Below are positions 42,812 to 51,342 of a stretch of 51,399 nucleotides of DNA, one piece after another. The stretch is from Candidatus Zixiibacteriota bacterium (GTDB taxonomy: Bacteria > Zixibacteria > MSB-5A5 > GN15 > FEB-12). The first letter of the stretch is position 1. Every line of letters begins with the position of its first letter. Made by a program: the position numbers and the translations under genes. The notes beneath the pieces are model-generated. The model made no database searches and was not told the DNA's origin. It was given only the letters and a program-made list of their open reading frames with translations. The stretch spans positions 1 to 51,399 of the forward strand of contig JAJRQO010000024.1 of assembly GCA_024280215.1 (NCBI GenBank), read 5' to 3'.

Positions 42812-44179
42812 ATGTCTAAAGTTAAACTAGTTTATATCATATTATTATTTTCTCTTTTCTTGTCATGTGATGAGAAAAAGCCAACCGAATCAATAGAAAC
42901 TGCTCAATTAACTGGTTATGTCTATCAAGTTTTGAACGGATTTTCCAATCGTGTTCCTAATGCTGATATATCAGTTGGTGAATATAATACTATCTCTGAT
43001 TCTCTTGGGTTGTACAGGATCGAAATTCCTATCGGCGAACAGACGATACAGATATCGCATGAGCTATTTGATACAACAATAGATACGATAAATGTTCGAG
43101 GTGATAGAAGTTATTTAGTCAATTTACTAAATGGTCCCGTATATTCAGTTTCTGGAGTTGTTACAGATACTTTGGGTGCTGTTGTTGAGGGAGCTATCGT
43201 AGAACTGGCTCATTTGCGAGATACAACGGATATAGATGGCAGTTATGAATTTTCTGATATTTTAGCAGGCAGTAGAATCTTGAGTTGTGATTATTTGGAT
43301 TACTATCTTTTTATTGATACTCTTGAAATTACAAACTCAATCATTTCAAAAAACATAAATCTCATAAGACATGGATATAATCTCTCAGGTACTGTCTCCC
43401 ATCCTGTTGATGGATTACTAAACGGTATTGAAGTCGTTTTAGATGATACACTATTTGATACAACGAATATAAATGGAGAGTATCTATTTGAAAATATCTT
43501 TGTAGGCGAACATCAAATACAGGTTAATTCAGCTAATTATAACTATAATGTTTTTCAATTTTCACTTGTTGATTCAGATCTATATAAAGAATTGGTAATT
43601 AGTAAAAGCACAATACAAAAGATTATGATAGAGAAAGATGCAAGAGTTAGTTTTCATGGGACTAGCAATGACACAACACGAATTGATCAAAATTATGGAG
43701 AAAGCTCTCGAATAGGATTCGGATACGATATTGTCGATGTTTTTTCTCATTCTGATGGGACATATACATACTGGAACTATTCAAACAGAACATATATGGA
43801 GTTACCTCCATTTAATAATACTGTTGATTCTGCTTTTCTAGTCTTATCTATAAGTACCGGTTTTATTGTTGATACATTTAGTATTGTAAAAATATCAAAT
43901 TTAGCAAGTCCTTGGGAAGAACTAGAAATTACTTGGAATACTCAACCTCAAGAAAGTAACCAATACATTAGTCTTCAACCTTCTCTTGATGATAGTTTAA
44001 GATGGACTATAGACATTTTAGAATATTATGATATTTTTGCCAGTTCTAATGGATTTAAAATGTATTATCCTTCTGATCAGGGTTGTTATGGAATTTGTTT
44101 AGCAGGAAATTCTGTCTATTCAAGCGAAGCAGTAGAAGTTAATAAACGTCCGTATATATTGCTATACCGAACTCAATAA
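42812..44179 (+). CDS. Lipoprotein with carboxypeptidase-regulatory-like repeats and DNRLRE domain
   Basis: 455 residues. The signal peptide ends in a lipobox-like LFLSC. Three carboxypeptidase-regulatory-like beta-sandwich repeats lie near 30-110, 113-185 and 190-265 (for example SVSGVVTDTLGAVVEGAIVEL and LSGTVSHPVDGLLNGIEVVL). The C-terminal part (about 275-455) matches the DNRLRE pattern, with DSAFLVLSI and the closing phrase WEELEITWNTQP. Such proteins are surface-exposed and probably bind extracellular structures or glycans. GAGG precedes the ATG. It is a single-gene unit next to repeats. The ligand is unknown. Confidence 0.75.
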   Translation: MSKVKLVYIILLFSLFLSCDEKKPTESIETAQLTGYVYQVLNGFSNRVPNADISVGEYNTISDSLGLYRIEIPIGEQTIQISHELFDTTIDTINVRGDRSYLVNLLNGPVYSVSGVVTDTLGAVVEGAIVELAHLRDTTDIDGSYEFSDILAGSRILSCDYLDYYLFIDTLEITNSIISKNINLIRHGYNLSGTVSHPVDGLLNGIEVVLDDTLFDTTNINGEYLFENIFVGEHQIQVNSANYNYNVFQFSLVDSDLYKELVISKSTIQKIMIEKDARVSFHGTSNDTTRIDQNYGESSRIGFGYDIVDVFSHSDGTYTYWNYSNRTYMELPPFNNTVDSAFLVLSISTGFIVDTFSIVKISNLASPWEELEITWNTQPQESNQYISLQPSLDDSLRWTIDILEYYDIFASSNGFKMYYPSDQGCYGICLAGNSVYSSEAVEVNKRPYILLYRTQ

Positions 44180-44224
44180 AAGACTGGTTTTCAGCATTCG
44201 GGACTGTTGAGAAACCTCTTATTT

Positions 44225-44313
44225 GGAACATACTTCGACTCCGCTCAGTATGACAAATTATAAGTTGTTGTCTTTCAAGTCACCCTGAGCGGAGTCGAAG
44301 GGTCTTGAAAGAC
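44225..44313. repeat. Dispersed intergenic repeat, full inverse copy
   Basis: Unit B reads CATACTTCGACTCCGCTCAG-TATGACAA (44230-44257). Unit A reads CTTTCAAGTCACCCTGAGC-GGAGTCGAAGGGTCTTGAAAG (44272-44312). Both match the 9551-9670 copy in inverse orientation; unit A is itself an imperfect palindrome. Confidence 0.75.
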
Positions 44314-44397
44314 TGTTTGGACTTTTTCAACAAGCCCATTCGCTGGAATGACATTTTTGAAGTAAATCTATCCCAATATTCCCCCCTAATTTCTCAC

Positions 44398-44426
44398 TTG
44401 CCAAAACCTCATTTTTCCCGTACTAT
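44398..44426 (+). promoter_or_regulatory. Promoter placing the ychF-like start at the RNA 5' end
   Basis: TTGCCA (44398-44403), 17 nt, TACTAT (44421-44426). Eight bases precede ATG 44435 and there is no Shine-Dalgarno. Confidence 0.6.
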
Positions 44427-44434
44427 TACTGCCT

Positions 44435-45487
44435 ATGAAACTTGGAATAATTGGAAAACCTCAGTCTGGAAAAACAACCGTATTCAACGCCGCCTCAGGG
44501 CAGCAGGAAGCTGTCGGTGATTTCTCAAAAGCGATTCACAAAGCAATCATAAAAGTACCCGATGAACGGCTTGTCGCACTTTCACCATTGGTAAGTGCCA
44601 AAAAAATCACCTATGCCGAAATCGAATTTCTCGATGCCCCTGGATTTTCAGGTAAAGGGAAAGAGTCGACCGAGCTTGAAATCTCAGCTGATTTACGTCA
44701 GATGGACGCCCTCATGCTGGTGCTTGATGCATTCTCAGATGATGCCGATCCAAAAGCGGATATGCAAGATATAGTCGATGAGATGATACTCGCTGACCAA
44801 GTGACGATTGAAACTAATATTGAACGCCGTGAAAAACGTATTCGCACAACCAACGATAAATCACTTATTCAGGAAGTCGCTCTTCTTAAAAAATGTCAAA
44901 CACATTTAGAGCAAGAGAAACTGATGATTGACCTTGAACTGACCAACGACGAACACAAGTCGCTTCGTGGATATATGTTCATGACTGAAAAACCACTACT
45001 TATTGTTGTTAATGTTGCTGAAGATAAAATTTCTGAATCAGAAAAATATGATGCACTCTTTGCTGATTTTGTCTCTGACAATAAAAGAGAGTTAACATCT
45101 ATTTGCGGTAAAATCGAGATGGAGTTAATCACTCTTGATGATGACGACCGTGAGATGTTTATGGAAGAGTTGGGAATAAAAGCTCCCGCTGTTGATGTTG
45201 TTGTGCAGAAATCATATAATCTGCTTGGTCTCATCTCATACTTAACCGCTGGTGAAATGGAAGTTCGAGCATGGACAATCCGCAAAGGCTCAGTCGCCCA
45301 AAAGGCCGCTGGTGTCATTCATTCTGATATCGAACGTGGGTTTATTCGTGCCGAGGTTATCAAATATGCCGATTATATTGAATATGGCTCAGAAAAAGAT
45401 GTCAAAGCCGCAGGAAAGTTCCGACTTGAGGGTAAAGAGTACATTGTCTGTGACGGCGATGTGGTCAATTTCCGCTTCAACGTCTAA
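44435..45487 (+). CDS. ychF: YchF-like P-loop GTPase/ATPase
   Basis: 350 residues with an Obg/YchF-type P-loop GKPQSGKTT (7-15), G3 motif DAPG, and a G4 region LLIVVNVAED in place of Asn-Lys-x-Asp, as in ATP-preferring YchF. A central coiled-coil arm lies near 125-185. The C-terminal TGS domain ends EYIVCDGDVVNFRFNV. YchF proteins associate with ribosomes and stress responses. The P-loop lacks the usual Asn-Val-Gly-Lys-Ser and the N-terminal region is shorter than in E. coli, so this may be a divergent paralogue. A leaderless transcript is predicted. Confidence 0.85.
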   Translation: MKLGIIGKPQSGKTTVFNAASGQQEAVGDFSKAIHKAIIKVPDERLVALSPLVSAKKITYAEIEFLDAPGFSGKGKESTELEISADLRQMDALMLVLDAFSDDADPKADMQDIVDEMILADQVTIETNIERREKRIRTTNDKSLIQEVALLKKCQTHLEQEKLMIDLELTNDEHKSLRGYMFMTEKPLLIVVNVAEDKISESEKYDALFADFVSDNKRELTSICGKIEMELITLDDDDREMFMEELGIKAPAVDVVVQKSYNLLGLISYLTAGEMEVRAWTIRKGSVAQKAAGVIHSDIERGFIRAEVIKYADYIEYGSEKDVKAAGKFRLEGKEYIVCDGDVVNFRFNV

Positions 45488-45652
45488 AAACAATACTCCA
45501 CACATTTTAAAGGTAAGTTTTATGGTAAATGTTTAAGTTGCTACATGTTATGCGATATATGTATTATTGTGTGAGCATGATGTGATGTGAACAAAATATG
45601 ATTACATGTGTTATAAATTGAGAAATAAGCGTTTTAAAATGAAACAGGCTAT

Positions 45653-45713
45653 GGCTGTAAAACAGCCTTCAGGCTGTTCAAAAATTGAGCAGATATGCCG
45701 ATAAAGTCATAAA
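45653..45713 (+). promoter_or_regulatory. lon upstream region: competing hairpins and promoter
   Basis: GGCTGT (45653-45658), AACAGCC (45661-45667) and GGCTGTT (45672-45678) can pair as 1:2 or 2:3, giving two exclusive hairpins; the latter is a 7-bp stem with a TTCA loop. Immediately after, TTGAGC (45685-45690), 17 nt and CATAAA (45708-45713) form a promoter-like pair for lon, with a leader of about 25 nt. No heat-shock operator is recognised. Confidence 0.45.
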
Positions 45714-45744
45714 GAATGTGACTTAAAAAGAAAAAGGTTTTACC

Positions 45745-48111
45745 GTGACTGAAGTTATAGAAAAGAAGAAAACAAAGAAAAAATCAACGGATAATAATGT
45801 GTTGCCGATACTTCCTCTAAAAGGGACTATCGTCTTTCCATATTTAATCGTACCGTTGATGATTACTGACCCCGAACAGACTCGCATGGTCGATGACGCC
45901 CTGATGCGTGGTTCTCGGATAGCAATGTTTTTGCAAAAAGATGCTGACATTGATAATCCCGGATTGGATGATTTGCACGAGATTGGTGTTTCAGGTAATA
46001 TTTTAAAAATGCTTCGTTTTCCAGATGGATCGGTACGTTTCTTAATTCAAGGTTTGAATCGTATAAAAATAAAACGAGTTGCTTCAACCGATCCGTTTTT
46101 GTCAGCTGAAATTATTGAAGTCAAAGAGTCTGTTTCTGACAAAGTTAAAATGGATGCTATGAAACGCTCTATTATGGAAAATTTGAAAACGCTTGTTGAT
46201 TTAGTGCCGAGCTTGTCTGAAGACTTGCATGCAGCCGCAGTTAATCAGGATACCCATTCAAAACTTGCCGATTATATCGCATCGAATTTACAAATTGAAA
46301 TAGATCAAAAACAAGAAATTTTAGAAGAACTTAATATTCATAAACGATTCAAAAAAGTATTCACAACTTTAAACCGTGAGATTGAAGTTTTAGAAATTTC
46401 TCAAAAGATACAAGCGAAGGCTGCCTCGGAGCTTGGCAAATCGCAACGTGATTATATCTTGCGTGAGCAGATGCGGGCGATAAAAAAAGAACTCGGCGAT
46501 GCTGATGATCACAATGAAATCGAAGAGTTTGAGAAAAAAATCATGGATGCTGCAATGCCTGAACAGGCAGAAGTTGCCGCGCTTAAAGAACTTGATCGTC
46601 TTTCGCACATGTCGCCATCGTCGGCGGAGTATACTGTCTCTCGAACTTATATTGATTGGCTGGTCTCTATGCCGTGGGCGATTTCAACAGAAGACAAACT
46701 TGATTTAAAACGAGCAAAACAAATACTCGATGAAGACCATTATAATTTGGTGAAAATCAAAGATAGAATTTTAGAACATCTTGCAGTACGTAAATTAAAA
46801 TCTGACATCAAAGGACCTATACTTTGTTTTGTCGGTCCTCCTGGGGTTGGAAAAACTTCGCTTGGTAAATCAATCGCTAAAGCGATGGGACGTGAATTCT
46901 CCCGAGTTTCATTGGGTGGAATGCGTGATGAAGCCGAAATTCGTGGGCATAGACGAACTTATATAGGAGCAATGCCAGGGCGGATTATTCAATCGCTCAA
47001 AAAATGTGGTTCTAATAACCCTGTCATTATGCTTGATGAAATTGATAAACTCGGTTCAGATTTTCGGGGTGACCCCGCATCGGCACTTCTTGAAGTTTTG
47101 GACCCTGAACAAAATGATACTTTTTCAGATCACTATTTAGAACTTCCATTTGATTTATCACAGGTTATGTTTGTAACAACGGCGAACTGGTTAGAACCAA
47201 TTCCTGCTGTGCTTCGTGATCGTATGGAAATTATAAATCTGCCAGGCTACACTGATATTGAAAAACTCGCAATTGCCAAACGTCATCTGATTCCAAAACA
47301 GCTTGAGAATCATGGCTTGAAAAATTCGAATCTTAAAATTGCTGATTCAGCGGTCAAGGTTCTTATCGATGGCTATACTCGTGAAGCAGGACTTCGAAAT
47401 CTCGAAAGAGAAATAGCATCGGTGACTCGTAAAGCCGCCCGTCGGATTGCTACTGGTTATAAAAAGAAAATTACTTTTGTTGGTGACGATATAGCAAAAC
47501 TTTTGGGACCTGAGAAATTTACCCGTGAAGGTCTCTCGAGAGAATCGACTATTGGTGTTGTACCTGGACTTGCTTATACTTCTGTGGGTGGAGAAATATT
47601 GTTTATCGAAGCAACCTCTATGGCTGGTACGAATACTCTGACACTTACGGGTCAACTTGGCGATGTTATGAAAGAGTCTGCTAAGGCGGCGCTTTCCTTT
47701 ATTCGTTCCAATGCTGAAGAGCTTGGTCTGACAAACGAAACATTTGAGAAAAAAGATTTACACATTCATGTACCGTCGGGTGCCACTCCCAAAGATGGAC
47801 CATCGGCGGGTATTACGATGATTGTCGCACTTTGCTCCTTGTTTACTGGTCGAAAGATAAAACCTGCGATGGCGATGACTGGAGAGATTACCCTACGTGG
47901 TCAGATTTTACCAATTGGTGGTCTCAAAGAGAAACTGCTTGCAGCTTATCGTTCTGGAGTAAAGACAGTTTTACTGCCTGAAGATAATAGAAAAGATGCC
48001 GTTGATTTACCTTCTGAGATTAAAAAGAATGTTAAACTAAAATTCTTTTCAAATGTTTTACCGGCTGTGAAGTTTGCTTTGGAAGCTGAGAAAAAAACGA
48101 AGAAAAAATAA
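45745..48111 (+). CDS. lon: ATP-dependent protease Lon
   Basis: 788 residues from GTG 45745 (weak AAAGG upstream). The LAN substrate-binding domain (about 22-215) starts LPILPLKGTIVFPYLIVPLMI. The AAA+ module has Walker A GPPGVGKTS (364-372) and VIMLDEIDK. The proteolytic domain has the catalytic Ser687 in PKDGPSAGITM and the Lys of GGLKEKLLAA. Lon degrades damaged and regulatory proteins in the cytoplasm. It has the normal length and full set of motifs. The nnr gene starts 22 bases after its stop and is probably co-transcribed. Confidence 0.97.
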   Translation: MTEVIEKKKTKKKSTDNNVLPILPLKGTIVFPYLIVPLMITDPEQTRMVDDALMRGSRIAMFLQKDADIDNPGLDDLHEIGVSGNILKMLRFPDGSVRFLIQGLNRIKIKRVASTDPFLSAEIIEVKESVSDKVKMDAMKRSIMENLKTLVDLVPSLSEDLHAAAVNQDTHSKLADYIASNLQIEIDQKQEILEELNIHKRFKKVFTTLNREIEVLEISQKIQAKAASELGKSQRDYILREQMRAIKKELGDADDHNEIEEFEKKIMDAAMPEQAEVAALKELDRLSHMSPSSAEYTVSRTYIDWLVSMPWAISTEDKLDLKRAKQILDEDHYNLVKIKDRILEHLAVRKLKSDIKGPILCFVGPPGVGKTSLGKSIAKAMGREFSRVSLGGMRDEAEIRGHRRTYIGAMPGRIIQSLKKCGSNNPVIMLDEIDKLGSDFRGDPASALLEVLDPEQNDTFSDHYLELPFDLSQVMFVTTANWLEPIPAVLRDRMEIINLPGYTDIEKLAIAKRHLIPKQLENHGLKNSNLKIADSAVKVLIDGYTREAGLRNLEREIASVTRKAARRIATGYKKKITFVGDDIAKLLGPEKFTREGLSRESTIGVVPGLAYTSVGGEILFIEATSMAGTNTLTLTGQLGDVMKESAKAALSFIRSNAEELGLTNETFEKKDLHIHVPSGATPKDGPSAGITMIVALCSLFTGRKIKPAMAMTGEITLRGQILPIGGLKEKLLAAYRSGVKTVLLPEDNRKDAVDLPSEIKKNVKLKFFSNVLPAVKFALEAEKKTKKK

Positions 48112-48133
48112 GCGTTTTGTAGAAAGTCAGAAA

Positions 48134-49672
48134 ATGAAATTAGTCACATCGGATGTGATGCGTCAGATTGATGCAAAGGCTACCAAAGATGGAATACCAT
48201 CGATAGAGCTTATGGAAAATGCTGGGCGATCAATCGCCCAAGCGATTATTGCAGATTTTACTTTAGAACTTGATGACGCTGTATTTGCAATCTTTTGTGG
48301 AAAAGGAAATAACGGGGGAGACGGATTTGTCATTGGGCGATATTTGTTCTCGGCAGGTTTTAAAGTTTCTTTTTATCATATCGGTTCACCCGATGAATTC
48401 TCAGGTGATGCCAAGCAAAATTATGATCTCATAAAAGAATTAAAAATAGATACAACCGAAGTAACATCGATTGATGAACTACCTGAAATTTTAGAATCAG
48501 ATTTTTCTATCGATGCAATCTTTGGGACTGGTTTTTCTGGTTCGCCCAAAGGAATCTCAGCCGAGTTAATCGACTATATCAATTCAGAACCACAAGAAAT
48601 TATCGCTATTGATATACCGTCGGGACTAAATGCTGATGATGGAACATACGGCGATACAGTCATCAATGCTGATTATACATATACCATCGCTCTGCCAAAG
48701 TACGGATTGTATGTATCACCAGGGCGTGAAGTTGCGGGTGATGTGGAGATTCTTCCGATAGGTATTCCTATTGAAGTTGTAGATTCTTTTTCAATTCATA
48801 ATAAGCTGATTACACCATCGTATGTGATGGATACACTTCCTGAGAGACAACCAGATGGACACAAAGGAACATTTGGAAAACTCTTTCTCTTGGCTGGTTC
48901 TACTGGTATGACTGGTGCATCGGTGCTTGCGGCTCGTTCGGCTTTACGTTCGGGTTGTGGGATGACGAAAATCGGTTGTCCGAAAACAACTCTTCCGCTT
49001 ATCGCATCTACATTTATAGATACGATGACACATGCATTTCCTGATGTTGCCAAAAAAGGTTGCCTTGCCAAACGTGGGTTAGGCGAGGTGAAAATTGTAT
49101 GTGCTGAACATGATGCTCTTGTTATCGGTCCTGGGCTTGGTCGACATTTTGAAACTAAAGAACTTATATGTCGTCTGCTTTTGTCGCTTGAACAACCAGC
49201 GGTGATAGATGCCGACGGACTGAATGCGCTCAATGGTGAACTTTCAATTCTTGAAGATTGCAAAGCACAGTTGATACTTACTCCGCATCCGAAAGAATTT
49301 AAAAATCTGACAGGAACAGATGTCCCAGATGAAATACATGCACGTATTGAAGTCGCTCGAAAATTTGCGATTGAGTATCAGACGATATTAGTGCTTAAAG
49401 GTTCGCCAACGATTGTTGCTCACTATGACGGAACTGTCTATGTTAATCAGACTGGCAATAATGGCATGGCAGTTGGTGGCTCAGGTGATGTCTTGTCAGG
49501 GATTATTGGCTCACTTTTAGCACAGGGAAAAGAACCAATCGATGCGGCATTGTGTGGAGTTTTTATTCATGGTCTTGCTGGGGATATTGCCTCGTTTGAA
49601 CTTGGTGTGCGGTCGATGATGGCATCTGATATTATCGAGTTCCTCCCCGATGCATTCATGATGCTCGAGTAA
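48134..49672 (+). CDS. nnr: Bifunctional NAD(P)H-hydrate repair enzyme
   Basis: 512 residues from ATG 48134. The N-terminal YjeF_N epimerase domain (about 1-215) has GKGNNGGDGFVIGRYL and IDIPSGLNADDG. The C-terminal ADP-dependent dehydratase domain (about 225-510) has GPGLGRHFETKEL, DADGLNAL, TPHPKEF and the closing GSGDVLSGIIGSLLAQG. The fused enzyme converts damaged NADHX/NADPHX back to NAD(P)H. An upstream ATG at 48074 lies inside lon and is unlikely. The gene ends 17 bases inside the convergent gene at 49656. Confidence 0.95.
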   Translation: MKLVTSDVMRQIDAKATKDGIPSIELMENAGRSIAQAIIADFTLELDDAVFAIFCGKGNNGGDGFVIGRYLFSAGFKVSFYHIGSPDEFSGDAKQNYDLIKELKIDTTEVTSIDELPEILESDFSIDAIFGTGFSGSPKGISAELIDYINSEPQEIIAIDIPSGLNADDGTYGDTVINADYTYTIALPKYGLYVSPGREVAGDVEILPIGIPIEVVDSFSIHNKLITPSYVMDTLPERQPDGHKGTFGKLFLLAGSTGMTGASVLAARSALRSGCGMTKIGCPKTTLPLIASTFIDTMTHAFPDVAKKGCLAKRGLGEVKIVCAEHDALVIGPGLGRHFETKELICRLLLSLEQPAVIDADGLNALNGELSILEDCKAQLILTPHPKEFKNLTGTDVPDEIHARIEVARKFAIEYQTILVLKGSPTIVAHYDGTVYVNQTGNNGMAVGGSGDVLSGIIGSLLAQGKEPIDAALCGVFIHGLAGDIASFELGVRSMMASDIIEFLPDAFMMLE

Positions 49673-50165
49673 AATTTTTGCCTTCTGAAATATCTGGTAT
49701 TCCTAAAAATTCTACAATATATTTACTTTCTAATACATCTTGTACGGCTACAAAAAGAGAAAATAAGATAGGTGCTTCAATGTGTAAAATATTCAATGGT
49801 TTTAGATGAGCATATAAACTGTAAATAGCTCGCTCAGGGTATTTGTAACCTCTTTCATTAATACTAGATTGTTCATAAGATGCATCTGTATTTAAAGGAC
49901 CTGAGCTACTGTCAAACCCTGCACCTTCATAGATAAAGCTACCCGCAAAATCTCTGTACGAAATACCAATAGATATTTTATTTTGAAATGAATAATTGAT
50001 GCTAAAGCTATTTTGGAAGTTGTCATTAAAACGGTCGTTCTTTTTAAGCCCACCAGTCACAACAAAACTATGTTTTTGGTTGGACTCATACGGTAACTCG
50101 GCTTTTGCATTTCCAAATATTAAAACCAGAACCAACAATACTACCATACAACATCTAATTTTCAT
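49656..50165 (-). CDS. Secreted protein of unknown function
   Basis: 169 residues with a signal peptide (hydrophobic MVVLLVLVLIFG ending Ala-Lys-Ala). The mature part is beta-rich and aromatic, with alternating residues (SFSINYSFQNKISIGISYRDF), like a small outer-membrane barrel or barrel fragment. It starts one base after the stop of the 50167-50754 gene and has no Shine-Dalgarno of its own, so translation is probably coupled. Its 3' end overlaps the end of nnr by 17 bases on the opposite strand. No family recognised. Confidence 0.6.
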   Translation of the reverse strand: MKIRCCMVVLLVLVLIFGNAKAELPYESNQKHSFVVTGGLKKNDRFNDNFQNSFSINYSFQNKISIGISYRDFAGSFIYEGAGFDSSSGPLNTDASYEQSSINERGYKYPERAIYSLYAHLKPLNILHIEAPILFSLFVAVQDVLESKYIVEFLGIPDISEGKNFTRAS

Positions 50166-50166
50166 C

Positions 50167-50754
50167 TTAGTCCGTTACCCTAACTATTGAAAAACTAACT
50201 ACTCCAGAAGTGTTGTTCTGATTAGTAAACAGACCTATTTTAAAAACAGGGATTATTTTTTTACCTTTATGGAAAAATGAAAAACCACCGCCTTTTGTAA
50301 ACGTACCATCTGGTGTTCCATTGGTATATGCCCCTAATATATATGGTCTGAAAAAAGTATTCCGAGACATTCTTGCATCAATAAACATAGTCGACCCTAC
50401 TGTAATGCTTGACTTGGATGAGATTGTAGAACTGCTATAAAATTCAGGCTGTACAAAAAAAGTGAATGTAAAGGGGCTGTCTGATTTACTATATCTTGGA
50501 CGCAAAATCAGATTAAAAAAGGGAGCGTAAATTTTACCCATATTCGAAACACCTATTTTAAATCCGAGATCAAATTCTCCCCGCATTCCGAATCCTGTAG
50601 AAAAAGTTACAAAGCCTGGCATGCTTGATGAATTTGCTTGAAAGCCTACCGATGTACCGAAAGTGTTTTGTCCTCCACTGACGTATTCACTTTGAGCAAA
50701 TAGACTTGTTGTAATGCCTAAAAAGATTGAGAGAGTAAATAACAGTTTTTTCAT
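50167..50754 (-). CDS. Outer-membrane beta-barrel-like protein of unknown function
   Basis: 195 residues. The signal peptide MKKLLFTLSIFLGITTSLFA is followed by a Gln, and GGGGA lies five to eight bases before the ATG. The mature part alternates polar and hydrophobic residues with many Phe/Gly (GFVTFSTGFGMRGEFDLGFKIGV; FTFTFFVQPEFYSS), typical of a barrel. The last strand VVSFSIVRVTD lacks a classic terminal Phe. It forms a two-gene unit with 49656-50165. The function is unknown. Confidence 0.65.
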   Translation of the reverse strand: MKKLLFTLSIFLGITTSLFAQSEYVSGGQNTFGTSVGFQANSSSMPGFVTFSTGFGMRGEFDLGFKIGVSNMGKIYAPFFNLILRPRYSKSDSPFTFTFFVQPEFYSSSTISSKSSITVGSTMFIDARMSRNTFFRPYILGAYTNGTPDGTFTKGGGFSFFHKGKKIIPVFKIGLFTNQNNTSGVVSFSIVRVTD

Positions 50755-50869
50755 ATATCCCCGAGCATTTTCGTTCTTGTAACAATGAAAAAATACCTAA
50801 CATGGTGTCGCTTGTCAAGGTAGCAAGATAAATAATTGTCTTCATAATGAGTCATACAGGTAGTGCTTT

Positions 50870-51229
50870 CTATGGTTTATAAGAGGATTTAAACTCTGAC
50901 TTTCGAGGTATTGTAAGTAGGGTCCAAACAAATCCGATAATATAAAAATAGCCTAATAACCTATAACTTCCATTAAGATTAAACATCAAATAACCAAAAA
51001 GAAAAACGAGAAACACTACAGATGTTCTTGAAATAAAAAAAAGTAATGGAGATTTTTTATTTTTCAAGATTTTTGATTTTCTTTTATTAAATAGATAAGG
51101 AAGAATTAGGGATAGAATAAACAATGCTATCGTAATAATTAACTCAAGCACTTCATGTAATCGAGTAATAGAAATTGAGGTGAATTGAATCAATGCGATG
51201 AAATAAATAATAAAAGGAACTATCGACAA
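50870..51229 (-). CDS. Small membrane protein, probably 5'-truncated by the IS
   Basis: 119 residues from a TTG at 51229, with four predicted membrane helices (for example FIIYFIALIQFTSI, LIITIALFILSLILPYLF, SVVFLVFLFGYLMFNL, LLGYFYIIGFVWTLLTI). The same frame stays open upstream, without an ATG, through 51260 and into the inverted repeat of the IS256-type element at 51261. The real start is therefore likely lost beyond the insertion. No Shine-Dalgarno is seen. No family recognised. Confidence 0.5.
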   Translation of the reverse strand: MSIVPFIIYFIALIQFTSISITRLHEVLELIITIALFILSLILPYLFNKRKSKILKNKKSPLLFFISRTSVVFLVFLFGYLMFNLNGSYRLLGYFYIIGFVWTLLTIPRKSEFKSSYKP

Positions 51230-51260
51230 AAAGGATATATGAATAAATAGAGAGATAAAG

Positions 51261-51287
51261 GAGCTTGTAAGTAATTTTGTGTAAATG
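51261..51287 (+). repeat. Left terminal inverted repeat of the IS256-family element
   Basis: It matches the reverse complement of 115-142 across AATTTTGTGTAAA and the outer GAG. The outer boundary is placed at 51261. Confidence 0.75.
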
Positions 51288-51342
51288 TAAATAATTACTT
51301 ATACTTTGAAAGACACAAAGTATATTTACACAGGAGATATTT

